A stretch of 6,125 bases of DNA from an uncultured Eggerthellaceae bacterium (GTDB lineage Bacteria; Actinomycetota; Coriobacteriia; Coriobacteriales; Eggerthellaceae), in NCBI GenBank assembly GCA_948829205.1, contig CAQLOA010000094.1, forward strand, positions 1 to 6,125. Direction: 5' to 3'. This document shows positions 1 to 5,465 of the stretch, piece by piece. How positions within the stretch are numbered: position 1 is the stretch's first letter; every line of letters starts with the position of its first letter. A model generated the notes under the pieces. The model saw only the letters and a program-made list of their open reading frames with translations, made no database searches and had not been told where the DNA came from. A program made the position numbers and the translations under genes.

Positions 1-5
1 GCAAA

Positions 6-40
6 GGCGGCATGAGGTGCGTTCACCGCTTGAATCCGCC
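6..40 (-). terminator. possible terminator of the dinG operon
   Basis: Read on the minus strand, 19 bases after the dinG stop, there is a nested inverted repeat: outer arms GGCGG (36-40) and CCGCC (6-10), inner arms GGTG (24-27) and CACC (16-19) around an AACG loop. The outer 3' arm is followed by TTTGC, which is the window edge, so the length of any U tract cannot be judged. The internal bulges are large, so this is a weak intrinsic terminator candidate. Confidence 0.35.
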
Positions 41-58
41 CACATCAAATGGCACGTC

Positions 59-3000
59 CTAGCGGCGAAGCATCCTGCAGACCTCGTCGGCGGTCGCCAC
101 GGTGACGTTGCTGCTTGGAAGCGAACCGATGAACACCTTCCCATAACCCTTCGAAAGCAGCCGCGCATCGCACAGGACCAGCGCTCCCTCGTCGTCGGCC
201 TTGCGGATCAGCCTGCCTGCCGCCTGGCGCACCTCGAGCACGGCCTTTGGCAGGTCGAAGCGCCTCCATGCGTTGTCGTCGCGCGCCTTGCGCTCGAGCG
301 ACAAGGGGTCCGTAGGCTTGCTGAACGGCAGTTTCGGGATGATCACGCCACGCAGCGTGGCGCCAGGGGCGTCGAACCCTTCCCAGAAGCTCTTCAGCGC
401 GAACAGGGACAGGGCCTCGTCGTTTACGAAGTCGTCTCGCAGCCCCTTCACCGACACCCCCCAACGCTGGCACACCAGGCGAAGGTCGTTTTCCTTCAGT
501 GCCGGCTCGACGGCCGAATAGCAGCGGTCCATGTCCTTCTTGTTGGTGAACAGCGTGAGCATGGCACCGCCTTGGGCCACGTGCGCGTCTCGCAGGAACG
601 CCTGCAAGGCCTCCATGTAGGCAGGGTCGTTGGGCTCGGGGATGTCGCTGACCACGTAAACCTTCATGTTGCTGTCAAAGTCGAAGCAGGGGTCCAGCTT
701 GAGCTGCGCGGCCTGCGACTGCTCGCTGGTGTTTAGGCCCACCGACTCTTCGAACGGCTTGAACGAACCGTTGACAGTCAGGGTGGCCGAGGTGTATATT
801 ATCGAACGGGTGTTCGTGTAAAGCGTTTCGTCCAGCGCGACGCCCACGTTGTACAGCTCGGCATGGAACACGCTCCCGCCCCGCGTGGCGTTCTGTTGAC
901 GCCCCTTTCCCTGCCGGCGGTTCAACGTAACCGAATAAACATGCGCGTCCGAGGGCTTCAGGAAGATGACGTTGGCCGCGACCACCATCTCCTTCAGCTC
1001 TAGGGCCACCGAGGCTATCTCGCGCTGCACGAAGCCGACGCCCTTGAAGTCGTCCATCAAGGCGACCAGCTCCTGCTCCACGTGAATCAGCTTCTCGGCG
1101 GCGTCCACCATGTCGCTCGCATAGCCTTTCAGCGCGCCAAACGCCTCGCTGTGGCGCACGGCGTCGGTGATATGCAGGTCGAACAGCTCGTAGCTCGACT
1201 TCTTCTGCGGGTCGAACTGCAGAAGCTCCAGCGCCTGGTCGGCAAACCGCTGCTCGGCCTCGGCGAACACGTCGGCTGCTGCCGTAGCCTTCTTCACCAG
1301 CCCAAAGAACAGCGTTCCGGGCGTCTCGGTGGAGTTCTGCGCACCAGCCTTGGCCAATGATGCGGCATCGTCCTCGGGTTCCTGCACCTTGCGCGACGCC
1401 GCAAGGAACACGTTCGCCCGCGGGTCGTCCGAACTGGTGCGGCGCACCAGGCGCGCCAGGTCGTCCACGGCCACCGACAGCGAAAGCGCACGTCGGGCTT
1501 CGTCCTCGGCGCCGTGGGCCTCGTCCACCACCCAGTAGCGTATGGGAGGCAGAAGCGACCCGTCGGCTGCCGCGTCGTAGAACAGAAGGCTGTGGTTCGT
1601 CACCACCACGTCGGCGCTTTGCGCCATCATGCGCGAGCCGTGCACGAAGCATTCCTTGCCGTAGAACGGGCATCTTCTGCGCAGGCAGTCGCCGCTGGCG
1701 GTGGTGATAGCACGCCTTGGCAGCGTGCGGTAGTCGATCTTCAGGGCGTCCATGTCGCCATAGCCGGTCTGTTCCACGAACGACAGCAGCGCGGCAAGAG
1801 CAGGCGCCTGCGGGCGAAGCTCGTTCTGCACGGTCACCATGCGCGGGCCTTCGCGCAGGACGCGTTGTATGCGCAGCAGGCACGGATAGTGGGTGAACCC
1901 CTTCAGCGGAACGAAGGTCAGCTTGCCTCCCATCGCCTTCGAAAGCGCCGGAAGCTCCTTGTAAACCAGCTGGTCGAGCAGGGCGTTCGTTTTCGTGGCT
2001 ATGCCCACGCCGATGCCGTTCTCCAACGCCGTCTGCGCGCAGGGAACCAGGTAGGCCATCGACTTGCCGGTGCCGGTGCCGGCCTCCACCACCAGGTTTT
2101 CCTGCGCCTCGAAGGCGTCACGTACCGCAAGGGCCATCTGCAGCTGCTCGCCGCGCGACTCGTAGTCGTCGTAGATGCTCCCCATGATTCCCTCTTCGGA
2201 GAAGTCGCGCTCTATCTGGTCGGGCGCGGGGAACCTCATCGTGGCGGGCTCTTCGCCGCTTTCCGTGGTCACATGGCTGCCCGCCTGCTTCATCTTCTGC
2301 AGAAGGGCCGGCGACAGCAGCAGCGACGCGTCCTTCCTGGGACAGCATTCGATCGCCGACACGCGCTTCGAGCGCACCTCGGACAGCGAGAACTGCCCGG
2401 GACGGCGCACGCGCCCCATCGCCAGCTCGTCGGCGGTCAGGCTTTCCTGTTCTAGGGCCTTTCGCTTGCGCTCGGCGAAGTAGCGGAAGATCGTGCCGAA
2501 AGGCCATTCGGGCTGCGTGGCGAACGACGCGATCTCGTTGAGAAGTGGCTCGGGGATGGCGTCGACCGCGGCCAGCAGGATCCTGTACAGCGAGCACGTG
2601 GCCAGCACGTCGTCGTCTGCACGGTGCGTCGAAAGCGGTGCGCCGAATGCCTTCACCAGGTCGATCAGCCGGTGCGACTTCATGCGCGGAAGCGCGATTC
2701 GCGACAGTTCGAGCGAGTCTATCCACTGGTTTTCCAACAGCGGGTAGCCTGCGGGATGGTTGGTGACGAAATGCTTGTCGAAGTACGCGTTGTGCGCGAC
2801 CAGCTTGGCGTCGCCGACGAATTCCACAAGCCTCTCCAACGCCTCGGAAGGCGTCGGCGCGCCTGCGACGTCGTCGTCGGTGATGTGCGTCAGGCGCACG
2901 ATGTCTTCGGGTATGGGCTGGCCGGGGTTCACGAACGTGACGAACCATTCCGTGGCCTCGCCGTGCTCGAGGCGCGCCGCCGCGATCTGGGTCAGCTCGT

Positions 3001-3181
3001 CCTTCTGGAATGAAACGCCCGTGGTCTCGGTGTCGATCACCACGACGTTGGTGTCGTACTCGCCGAAATCGGCGTCGGATGCGGCCTGGGAAAGACCTGC
3101 GTAGCGGGATGTTACGTCTTGCGGCGTGCCTTCGAGTATGGCGGCTTCCAGCGCCTCCGGGACGGTTTGCTGGTCGCTCAC
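59..3181 (-). CDS. dinG: DinG-family ATP-dependent helicase with N-terminal DEDDh exonuclease
   Basis: A 1040-residue fusion of a DnaQ/epsilon-type 3'-5' exonuclease and an XPD-like superfamily 2 helicase, expected in the cytoplasm acting on forked, looped or damaged DNA. Exonuclease motifs: DTETTG with D50 and E52, N131/D135 in the second motif, and H186/D191 in the third, so all DEDDh residues are present. Helicase motifs: a Q-motif-like segment near 343-350, Walker A EAGTGTGKS at 366-374, DEAH at 553-556, the TSAT motif near 797-800, and QAAGRLIR at 986-993. Cysteines C434, C499, C504 and C511 fall where E. coli DinG and XPD bind a 4Fe-4S cluster. The start is GTG; its Shine-Dalgarno lies in the last codons of the upstream gene, which stops 1 nt earlier. 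B. subtilis/S. aureus-type DinG proteins have the same exonuclease fusion, but the S. aureus protein lacks the cluster. Biochemical activity is inferred from motifs only. Confidence 0.93.
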   Translation of the reverse strand: MSDQQTVPEALEAAILEGTPQDVTSRYAGLSQAASDADFGEYDTNVVVIDTETTGVSFQKDELTQIAAARLEHGEATEWFVTFVNPGQPIPEDIVRLTHITDDDVAGAPTPSEALERLVEFVGDAKLVAHNAYFDKHFVTNHPAGYPLLENQWIDSLELSRIALPRMKSHRLIDLVKAFGAPLSTHRADDDVLATCSLYRILLAAVDAIPEPLLNEIASFATQPEWPFGTIFRYFAERKRKALEQESLTADELAMGRVRRPGQFSLSEVRSKRVSAIECCPRKDASLLLSPALLQKMKQAGSHVTTESGEEPATMRFPAPDQIERDFSEEGIMGSIYDDYESRGEQLQMALAVRDAFEAQENLVVEAGTGTGKSMAYLVPCAQTALENGIGVGIATKTNALLDQLVYKELPALSKAMGGKLTFVPLKGFTHYPCLLRIQRVLREGPRMVTVQNELRPQAPALAALLSFVEQTGYGDMDALKIDYRTLPRRAITTASGDCLRRRCPFYGKECFVHGSRMMAQSADVVVTNHSLLFYDAAADGSLLPPIRYWVVDEAHGAEDEARRALSLSVAVDDLARLVRRTSSDDPRANVFLAASRKVQEPEDDAASLAKAGAQNSTETPGTLFFGLVKKATAAADVFAEAEQRFADQALELLQFDPQKKSSYELFDLHITDAVRHSEAFGALKGYASDMVDAAEKLIHVEQELVALMDDFKGVGFVQREIASVALELKEMVVAANVIFLKPSDAHVYSVTLNRRQGKGRQQNATRGGSVFHAELYNVGVALDETLYTNTRSIIYTSATLTVNGSFKPFEESVGLNTSEQSQAAQLKLDPCFDFDSNMKVYVVSDIPEPNDPAYMEALQAFLRDAHVAQGGAMLTLFTNKKDMDRCYSAVEPALKENDLRLVCQRWGVSVKGLRDDFVNDEALSLFALKSFWEGFDAPGATLRGVIIPKLPFSKPTDPLSLERKARDDNAWRRFDLPKAVLEVRQAAGRLIRKADDEGALVLCDARLLSKGYGKVFIGSLPSSNVTVATADEVCRMLRR

Positions 3182-3182
3182 G

Positions 3183-3821
3183 CTACCACCCTAGGCAGGA
3201 CTTGAAGCCAAAGACCACCAGCGCGACCACCGCCAGAAGGAAGGCCCAGCTGGCAAGGTAGCAACCCTTGTTTCCCGCACGTCCCTGGTCTATCAGCCTG
3301 TCGGTGACGCTGCGGCGGCGCTTTATGATGGCCGCGCCCTTCTGCATGTCTGGAAGCGAGACGTTCTGGGCAGGCATCCACACGCCGTCCGAGTCGATGA
3401 CCTTGTCCACCGCCTCGGCGTCGAAATCGATGCGTGGACGAACGTCGGAGCCTATCTTGGCCGACACGTTGTCGACGAACCTGTCGAACTCCTGGGCGTA
3501 GGGAGCGCCGTAACAGACGACCGCGGCCTGTCCCCAGTAGTGGCCTTCGTCCGGATGGTCGGTGAACGCCACGAACGAGAGGATCGCCTTCTCGATGAGG
3601 CCGTCCGCTGCAAGCAGGCTGAGCTTGCGCGAGAACTTTGCGTCGAAGAAAGCCACTCGCTGGCCGGCCTTGTTGGTTATCCATGCCTTGTGGACGCCGT
3701 CTTCGAGCTCGATTTCGATGTCGCACACGTCGCCGACGGCGATGTCGGCACCCAACAGCAATCCGGCATCGGCCTTCGACGCGGTCTGGAAGTCGGTGTA
3801 TTTTCCGAAGTATTTCTGCAT
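3183..3821 (-). CDS. conserved-looking hypothetical protein, C-terminal membrane anchor
   Basis: A 212-residue protein I do not recognise. Residues 1 to about 125 look like a soluble beta-rich/alpha domain (acidic EIELEDG near 36-42, then VAFFDAKFSRKL near 56-67 and a WGQAAVVCYG strand near 96-105). The VGD...N..G..VAFFD..FSRKL layout distantly recalls a HIRAN-type domain, but that is a weak impression by eye. A basic stretch, KRRR (167-170), precedes one hydrophobic helix at about 187-206, with only six or so residues after it. There is no N-terminal signal peptide, so it is predicted to be tail-anchored with its body in the cytoplasm. It sits 1 nt upstream of dinG on the same strand, so the two are very likely co-transcribed and coupled. 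The ATG lies 6 bases downstream of a -10-like hexamer and has no Shine-Dalgarno, so either the start or a leaderless transcript explains it. Confidence 0.8.
   Translation of the reverse strand: MQKYFGKYTDFQTASKADAGLLLGADIAVGDVCDIEIELEDGVHKAWITNKAGQRVAFFDAKFSRKLSLLAADGLIEKAILSFVAFTDHPDEGHYWGQAAVVCYGAPYAQEFDRFVDNVSAKIGSDVRPRIDFDAEAVDKVIDSDGVWMPAQNVSLPDMQKGAAIIKRRRSVTDRLIDQGRAGNKGCYLASWAFLLAVVALVVFGFKSCLGW
3186..3192 (-). promoter_or_regulatory. dinG ribosome binding site inside the upstream gene
   Basis: AGGGTGG on the minus strand ends four bases before the GTG start of dinG. It lies inside the Gly-Trp codons that end the 212-residue gene, whose TAG stop is separated from the GTG by one base. 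This placement fixes the GTG as start and suggests that dinG translation depends on ribosomes finishing the upstream gene. Confidence 0.6.
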
Positions 3822-3827
3822 CGCCTA

Positions 3828-3855
3828 ATTGTAGCGCGTATGCACGAAGCGTCCA
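3828..3855 (-). promoter_or_regulatory. putative promoter of the 212-residue gene and dinG, apparently leaderless
   Basis: On the minus strand a -10-like TACAAT (3828-3833) is preceded by a 16-base spacer and a -35-like TGGACG (3850-3855). The A of the ATG is the seventh base after the hexamer, exactly where transcription would begin, and no purine-rich ribosome site is present. Leaderless mRNAs are common in Actinobacteria. The -35 match is partial (4 of 6). Confidence 0.45.
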
Positions 3856-3875
3856 GGACGAAGCGTGTCGTCCTG
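3844..3875. repeat. tandem and inverted repeats overlapping the promoter
   Basis: ACGAAGCGT occurs at 3844-3852 and again at 3858-3866, a 14-base period. The second copy is inside an 8-bp perfect inverted repeat, CAGGACGA (3854-3861) and TCGTCCTG (3868-3875), with a 6-base loop. The cluster covers the putative -35 of the 212-residue gene/dinG operon, so a regulator-binding site is possible. It has no T run and does not look like a terminator. Confidence 0.4.
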
Positions 3876-3984
3876 AAGCCAATCATTTGCGTTCTAAGGC
3901 ATGGGTTTGCCCAATTCCATGTACGTACTCGTTTAGGTCAGCAATCGCTCGTTACAAGAAATCTGAAAGGCTCATTTAAGAACC

Positions 3985-4014
3985 TTGATAGGCAACGGAG
4001 CGGTTGTCTGTAAC
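3985..4014 (+). promoter_or_regulatory. putative promoter of the small peptide gene
   Basis: A -35-like TTGATA (3985-3990, 5 of 6) and a -10-like TGTAAC (4009-4014, 4 of 6) are separated by 18 bases. Transcription would start near 4021 and give a leader of about 80 nt before the ATG at 4102. Weaker -10-like hexamers upstream (3953-3958 and 3975-3980) cannot be excluded. Confidence 0.35.
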
Positions 4015-4038
4015 CGAGGTTTCGAACGGCGTGGTTAC
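3991..4038 (+). repeat. overlapping, mutually exclusive short stems
   Basis: Three short inverted repeats share bases. GGCAAC (3991-3996) pairs GTTGTC (4003-4008) with one G-U. CGGTTG (4001-4006) pairs TAACCG (4011-4016) with one G-U. GTAACC (4010-4015) pairs GGTTAC (4033-4038), with a small GTT/AAC stem at 4019-4027 inside it. Only one of each overlapping pair can form. They either belong to a switching leader or act as DNA operator sites around the proposed -10. Confidence 0.35.
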
Positions 4039-4072
4039 GCTTGGATTGTCGGCGAAGTCCGATCGCGGGCGG

Positions 4073-4094
4073 CGCTTCCTTTCGAAAGGAGGTG
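4073..4094 (+). promoter_or_regulatory. hairpin that hides the Shine-Dalgarno of the small peptide gene
   Basis: Bases 4073-4081 pair with 4086-4094 (9 bp, two G-U pairs) around a UCGA loop; the core CCTTTCGAAAGG is a perfect palindrome. The 3' arm contains AAAGGAGGTG, a near-consensus ribosome binding site seven bases before the ATG at 4102. The whole site would therefore be paired in the mRNA, as in type I toxin mRNAs whose translation needs refolding or processing. It could also be a DNA palindrome bound by a protein. Confidence 0.55.
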
Positions 4095-4101
4095 GTCGCC
4101 T

Positions 4102-4245
4102 ATGTTGCACTTGTGCTATGAAATCCTGATGGCCTTAGCCGCCATTGCAACGGTGGCAGAGTTCATACTCGACGCCTGGAAGGAATATAAGCGACAACGG
4201 ATGACGAAGGGAGAGAAGGCTAAGGACGCCTGCAAACGCCCTTAG
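4102..4245 (+). CDS. 47-residue single-span membrane peptide, candidate type I toxin
   Basis: A short gene on the opposite strand to both neighbours. The ATG at 4102 has an excellent AGGAGGTG ribosome site at 7-base spacing, so the in-frame extension back to 3985 is not needed. Residues 4 to about 24 form one hydrophobic helix (EILMALAAIATVAEFIL core) ending in Trp. The rest is a strongly basic, soluble tail (KEYKRQR, then KGEKAKDACKRP). This build, helix first and charged tail after, matches the small membrane toxins of type I toxin-antitoxin systems (TxpA/BsrG and Fst/Ldr-like, holin-like toxins), but I recognise no specific family member. Supporting context: a hidden ribosome site upstream and a converging minus-strand promoter and terminator overlapping the 3' end. 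Other possibilities are a small regulatory membrane protein, or a chance ORF, which the strong ribosome site argues against. Confidence 0.6.
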   Translation: MLHLCYEILMALAAIATVAEFILDAWKEYKRQRMTKGEKAKDACKRP

Positions 4246-4247
4246 CC
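4207..4247 (-). terminator. intrinsic-terminator-like hairpin for the antisense RNA
   Basis: The 11-bp arms GGCTAAGGGCG (4237-4247) and CGTCCTTAGCC (4218-4228), read on the minus strand, enclose an 8-base loop and pair completely with one G-U. They are followed by UUCUCUCCCUU (4207-4217). On the plus strand the G-U becomes an A-C mismatch and the next bases are not T-rich, so the structure is better suited to the minus-strand RNA. The U tract is imperfect, and the tail also codes for Lys-Gly-Glu-Lys on the plus strand. Confidence 0.45.
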
Positions 4248-4302
4248 CTATCGCTAATACCTGCGTCGCCCGCCACTTTTCACCATTCCGGGCTCCGCCG
4301 GC
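4209..4302 (-). ncRNA. predicted antisense RNA (candidate type I antitoxin)
   Basis: Inferred transcript of roughly 95 nt. It would start near 4302, seven bases after the minus-strand -10 at 4309-4314, and end in the pyrimidine-rich tail after the hairpin at 4218-4247. It would be complementary to about the last 37 bases of the peptide gene and to its 3' untranslated region, the arrangement of RatA against txpA and SR4 against bsrG in Bacillus. Near its 5' end, CCGG (4298-4301) can pair with CCGG (4288-4291). No sizeable ORF lies in it. The ends are predictions from promoter and terminator positions. Confidence 0.45.
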
Positions 4303-4308
4303 ACCTGC

Positions 4309-4337
4309 ATTTTAACATAGAGGCGGGGTTGAATCAA
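4309..4337 (-). promoter_or_regulatory. minus-strand promoter facing the small peptide gene
   Basis: A -35 TTGATT (4332-4337, 4 of 6) and a -10 TAAAAT (4309-4314, 5 of 6) with the ideal 17-base spacer lie in an AT-rich patch, reading leftward into the 3' end of the peptide gene. A second, poorer candidate (TTGAAA, 16 bases, GATAAG) lies just upstream in the same direction. Nothing on the minus strand begins for about 480 bases downstream, which favours a small RNA as product. Confidence 0.55.
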
Positions 4338-4379
4338 TTGCTTATCATGTCCAATATTAACTTTTCAACAATGATTCAA
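4329..4379. repeat. 8-bp inverted repeat around the antisense promoter
   Basis: TTGAATCA (4329-4336) and TGATTCAA (4372-4379) are perfect inverted copies 35 bases apart. The left copy overlaps the -35 of the minus-strand promoter. The two copies could be sites for one regulator, or chance in this AT-rich patch. Confidence 0.3.
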
Positions 4380-4406
4380 ATGGTCATCTTTGAAGTTTTC
4401 CACTAT

Positions 4407-4424
4407 CTTTTGATCGAACAAAAG
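4407..4424 (-). terminator. weak inverted repeat just after ddl
   Basis: CTTTTG (4419-4424 read on the minus strand) and CAAAAG (4407-4412) form a 6-bp AT-rich stem with a 6-base loop, starting five bases after the ddl stop. No T run follows on the minus strand. It is the only candidate seen for ddl transcript ending and is a poor one. Apart from the elements listed separately, I see nothing else in 4246-4428. Confidence 0.2.
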
Positions 4425-4428
4425 CTCT

Positions 4429-5394
4429 TTACTTCCACGAATCCAAAGCCATCTGCACCATCATCTTGGTCAGCTCGGGGAAGCTGACCCCAACGGCGCG
4501 TGCGGCGTCGGGAAGCAGCGACGTGGCCGTCATTCCGGGCACCGTGTTCGTCTCGAGCGCCCACATGTCGCCGTTGTCCTCAAGAAGGAAGTCTGTGCGG
4601 GTCACCCCTTCGCAACCCAGCGCGTTGTGAGCACGCACGGCGTACTTTTGCACCCCTTCGGTGGCGACCGAGTCGATGCGTGCCGGACACACGTGCTTCG
4701 ACCCGCCAGGGGCGTACTTCGATTCGAAGTCGTAGGACTCGTTCTGGGGAATGATCTCTATGACGGGCAGCGCCTGCGAGGTCTCGCCCGACCCCATCAC
4801 GACGCAAGTCAGCTCGGTGCCCGACACGTACTGCTCCACCAGCGCCTTCGTGTCTATCTGCAACGCCTCCTTCAGGGCCTCTTCGAGCGATTCGGCCCCT
4901 TCTACGATATAGACCCCGATGGAGCTTCCTTCGGTGGCGGCCTTCACTACCACCTTGTTGCCAAGCTCCGAGACGATGTCCGCAGCATCGTAGTCGTCTC
5001 CGCGCGAAACGGTGATTCCTGCAGGGGTTGGAATACCGGACTCGCGGTAGAACACCTTGGCCTTGGTCTTGTCGATGCTGACCGCGCTTCCCCAGATTCC
5101 GGAACAGGTGTAAGGAAGCCCTATGGTCTGGAGGAACCCCTGAATCGCCCCGTCCTCGCCGCCTTTGCCGTGCAAGGCCAGGAACGCCACGTCGAAGTCT
5201 CCGTCGATGAGAGCCTTCAGGTCGCTTGGTTCGGACGGATCGAGCTGCTTGACCTCGTAACCGGCTTCGGTCAAGGCGTCTTTGGCGCCTTCTGCCGACT
5301 TCAGGGAAATGGGCCTTTCGCCGCTTGAGCCGCCTGCAAGCAGGGCGATCTTGGTGTTTTCAGGCTTATGGGTGACTGGAATTTTATCGAACAT
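4429..5394 (-). CDS. ddl: D-alanine-D-alanine ligase
   Basis: Cytoplasmic ATP-grasp ligase joining two D-alanines into the dipeptide used for the peptidoglycan UDP-MurNAc-pentapeptide. It has 321 residues, close to the usual 300-350. Visible motifs: GGSSGERPISL with E26 at the first D-Ala site; LHGKGGEDGAIQG at 74-86; DK at 108-109; the glycine-rich loop TEGSSIGV at 154-161; SKY with Y227 at the position matching DdlB Y216, typical of D-Ala rather than D-lactate ligases; R266 and D268; and ETNTVPGMTATSL with E281, N283 and S292 for magnesium and substrate binding. The ATG at 5392-5394 is chosen over a TTG at 5449-5451 because the family N-terminus starts close to it and the TTG overlaps the putative promoter. 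The ribosome site is weak. It is divergent from rlmN. Confidence 0.95.
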   Translation of the reverse strand: MFDKIPVTHKPENTKIALLAGGSSGERPISLKSAEGAKDALTEAGYEVKQLDPSEPSDLKALIDGDFDVAFLALHGKGGEDGAIQGFLQTIGLPYTCSGIWGSAVSIDKTKAKVFYRESGIPTPAGITVSRGDDYDAADIVSELGNKVVVKAATEGSSIGVYIVEGAESLEEALKEALQIDTKALVEQYVSGTELTCVVMGSGETSQALPVIEIIPQNESYDFESKYAPGGSKHVCPARIDSVATEGVQKYAVRAHNALGCEGVTRTDFLLEDNGDMWALETNTVPGMTATSLLPDAARAVGVSFPELTKMMVQMALDSWK

Positions 5395-5441
5395 TTGTCT
5401 GCTTTCGCCGTGGCTGAAGAGCCGTCTGTCAAGACCTGTAA

Positions 5442-5450
5442 AGTATAGCA
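5442..5450 (-). promoter_or_regulatory. extended -10 promoter of ddl
   Basis: On the minus strand TATACT (5442-5447, 5 of 6) is preceded by TGC (5448-5450), the extended -10 arrangement that compensates for a poor -35; no good -35 is seen. Transcription would start near 5435, leaving a leader of about 40 nt before the ATG at 5394. That supports the shorter ddl start. Confidence 0.5.
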
Positions 5451-5465
5451 ATCGGATAGGTGGCC

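Noticed and set aside
1..45. Minus-strand reading frame from an ATG at 43-45, open to the window edge (about 15 codons), as the next gene of the dinG operon
   Set aside because: Too short to judge, its ribosome site is too far from the ATG, and the stretch can fold into a nested stem that looks more like a terminator.
45..3104. Numerous long frames on both strands across dinG
   Set aside because: They are shadows of a GC-rich gene whose full-length frame carries all helicase and exonuclease motifs.
3178..3882. Long alternative minus frame (234 codons) overlapping the 212-residue gene
   Set aside because: It is Arg/Gly-rich out-of-frame translation of a GC-rich gene. The other frame has normal composition, a membrane anchor and tight coupling to dinG.
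4010..4040. tRNA T-arm-like GGTTTCGAAC as a tRNA remnant or attachment site
   Set aside because: No acceptor, D-arm or anticodon stems around it, and no integrase or flanking duplicate in the window.
3985..4101. N-terminal extension of the small peptide to 86 residues
   Set aside because: The strong ribosome site sits directly before the internal ATG at 4102, and the extension would be translated through the proposed -10 and hairpins.
4300..4310. 18-codon minus ORF from ATG 4308-4310 as a peptide made from the antisense RNA
   Set aside because: The ATG lies upstream of the predicted transcript start, between the -10 and +1, and has no ribosome site.
5420..5425. Perfect TTGACA on the minus strand in the ddl leader as a -35
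   Set aside because: No acceptable -10 lies 16-18 bases downstream before the ATG.
5395..5451. ddl starting at TTG 5449-5451 (340 residues)
   Set aside because: The TTG overlaps the predicted extended -10, and the extra 19 residues do not resemble the family N-terminus.
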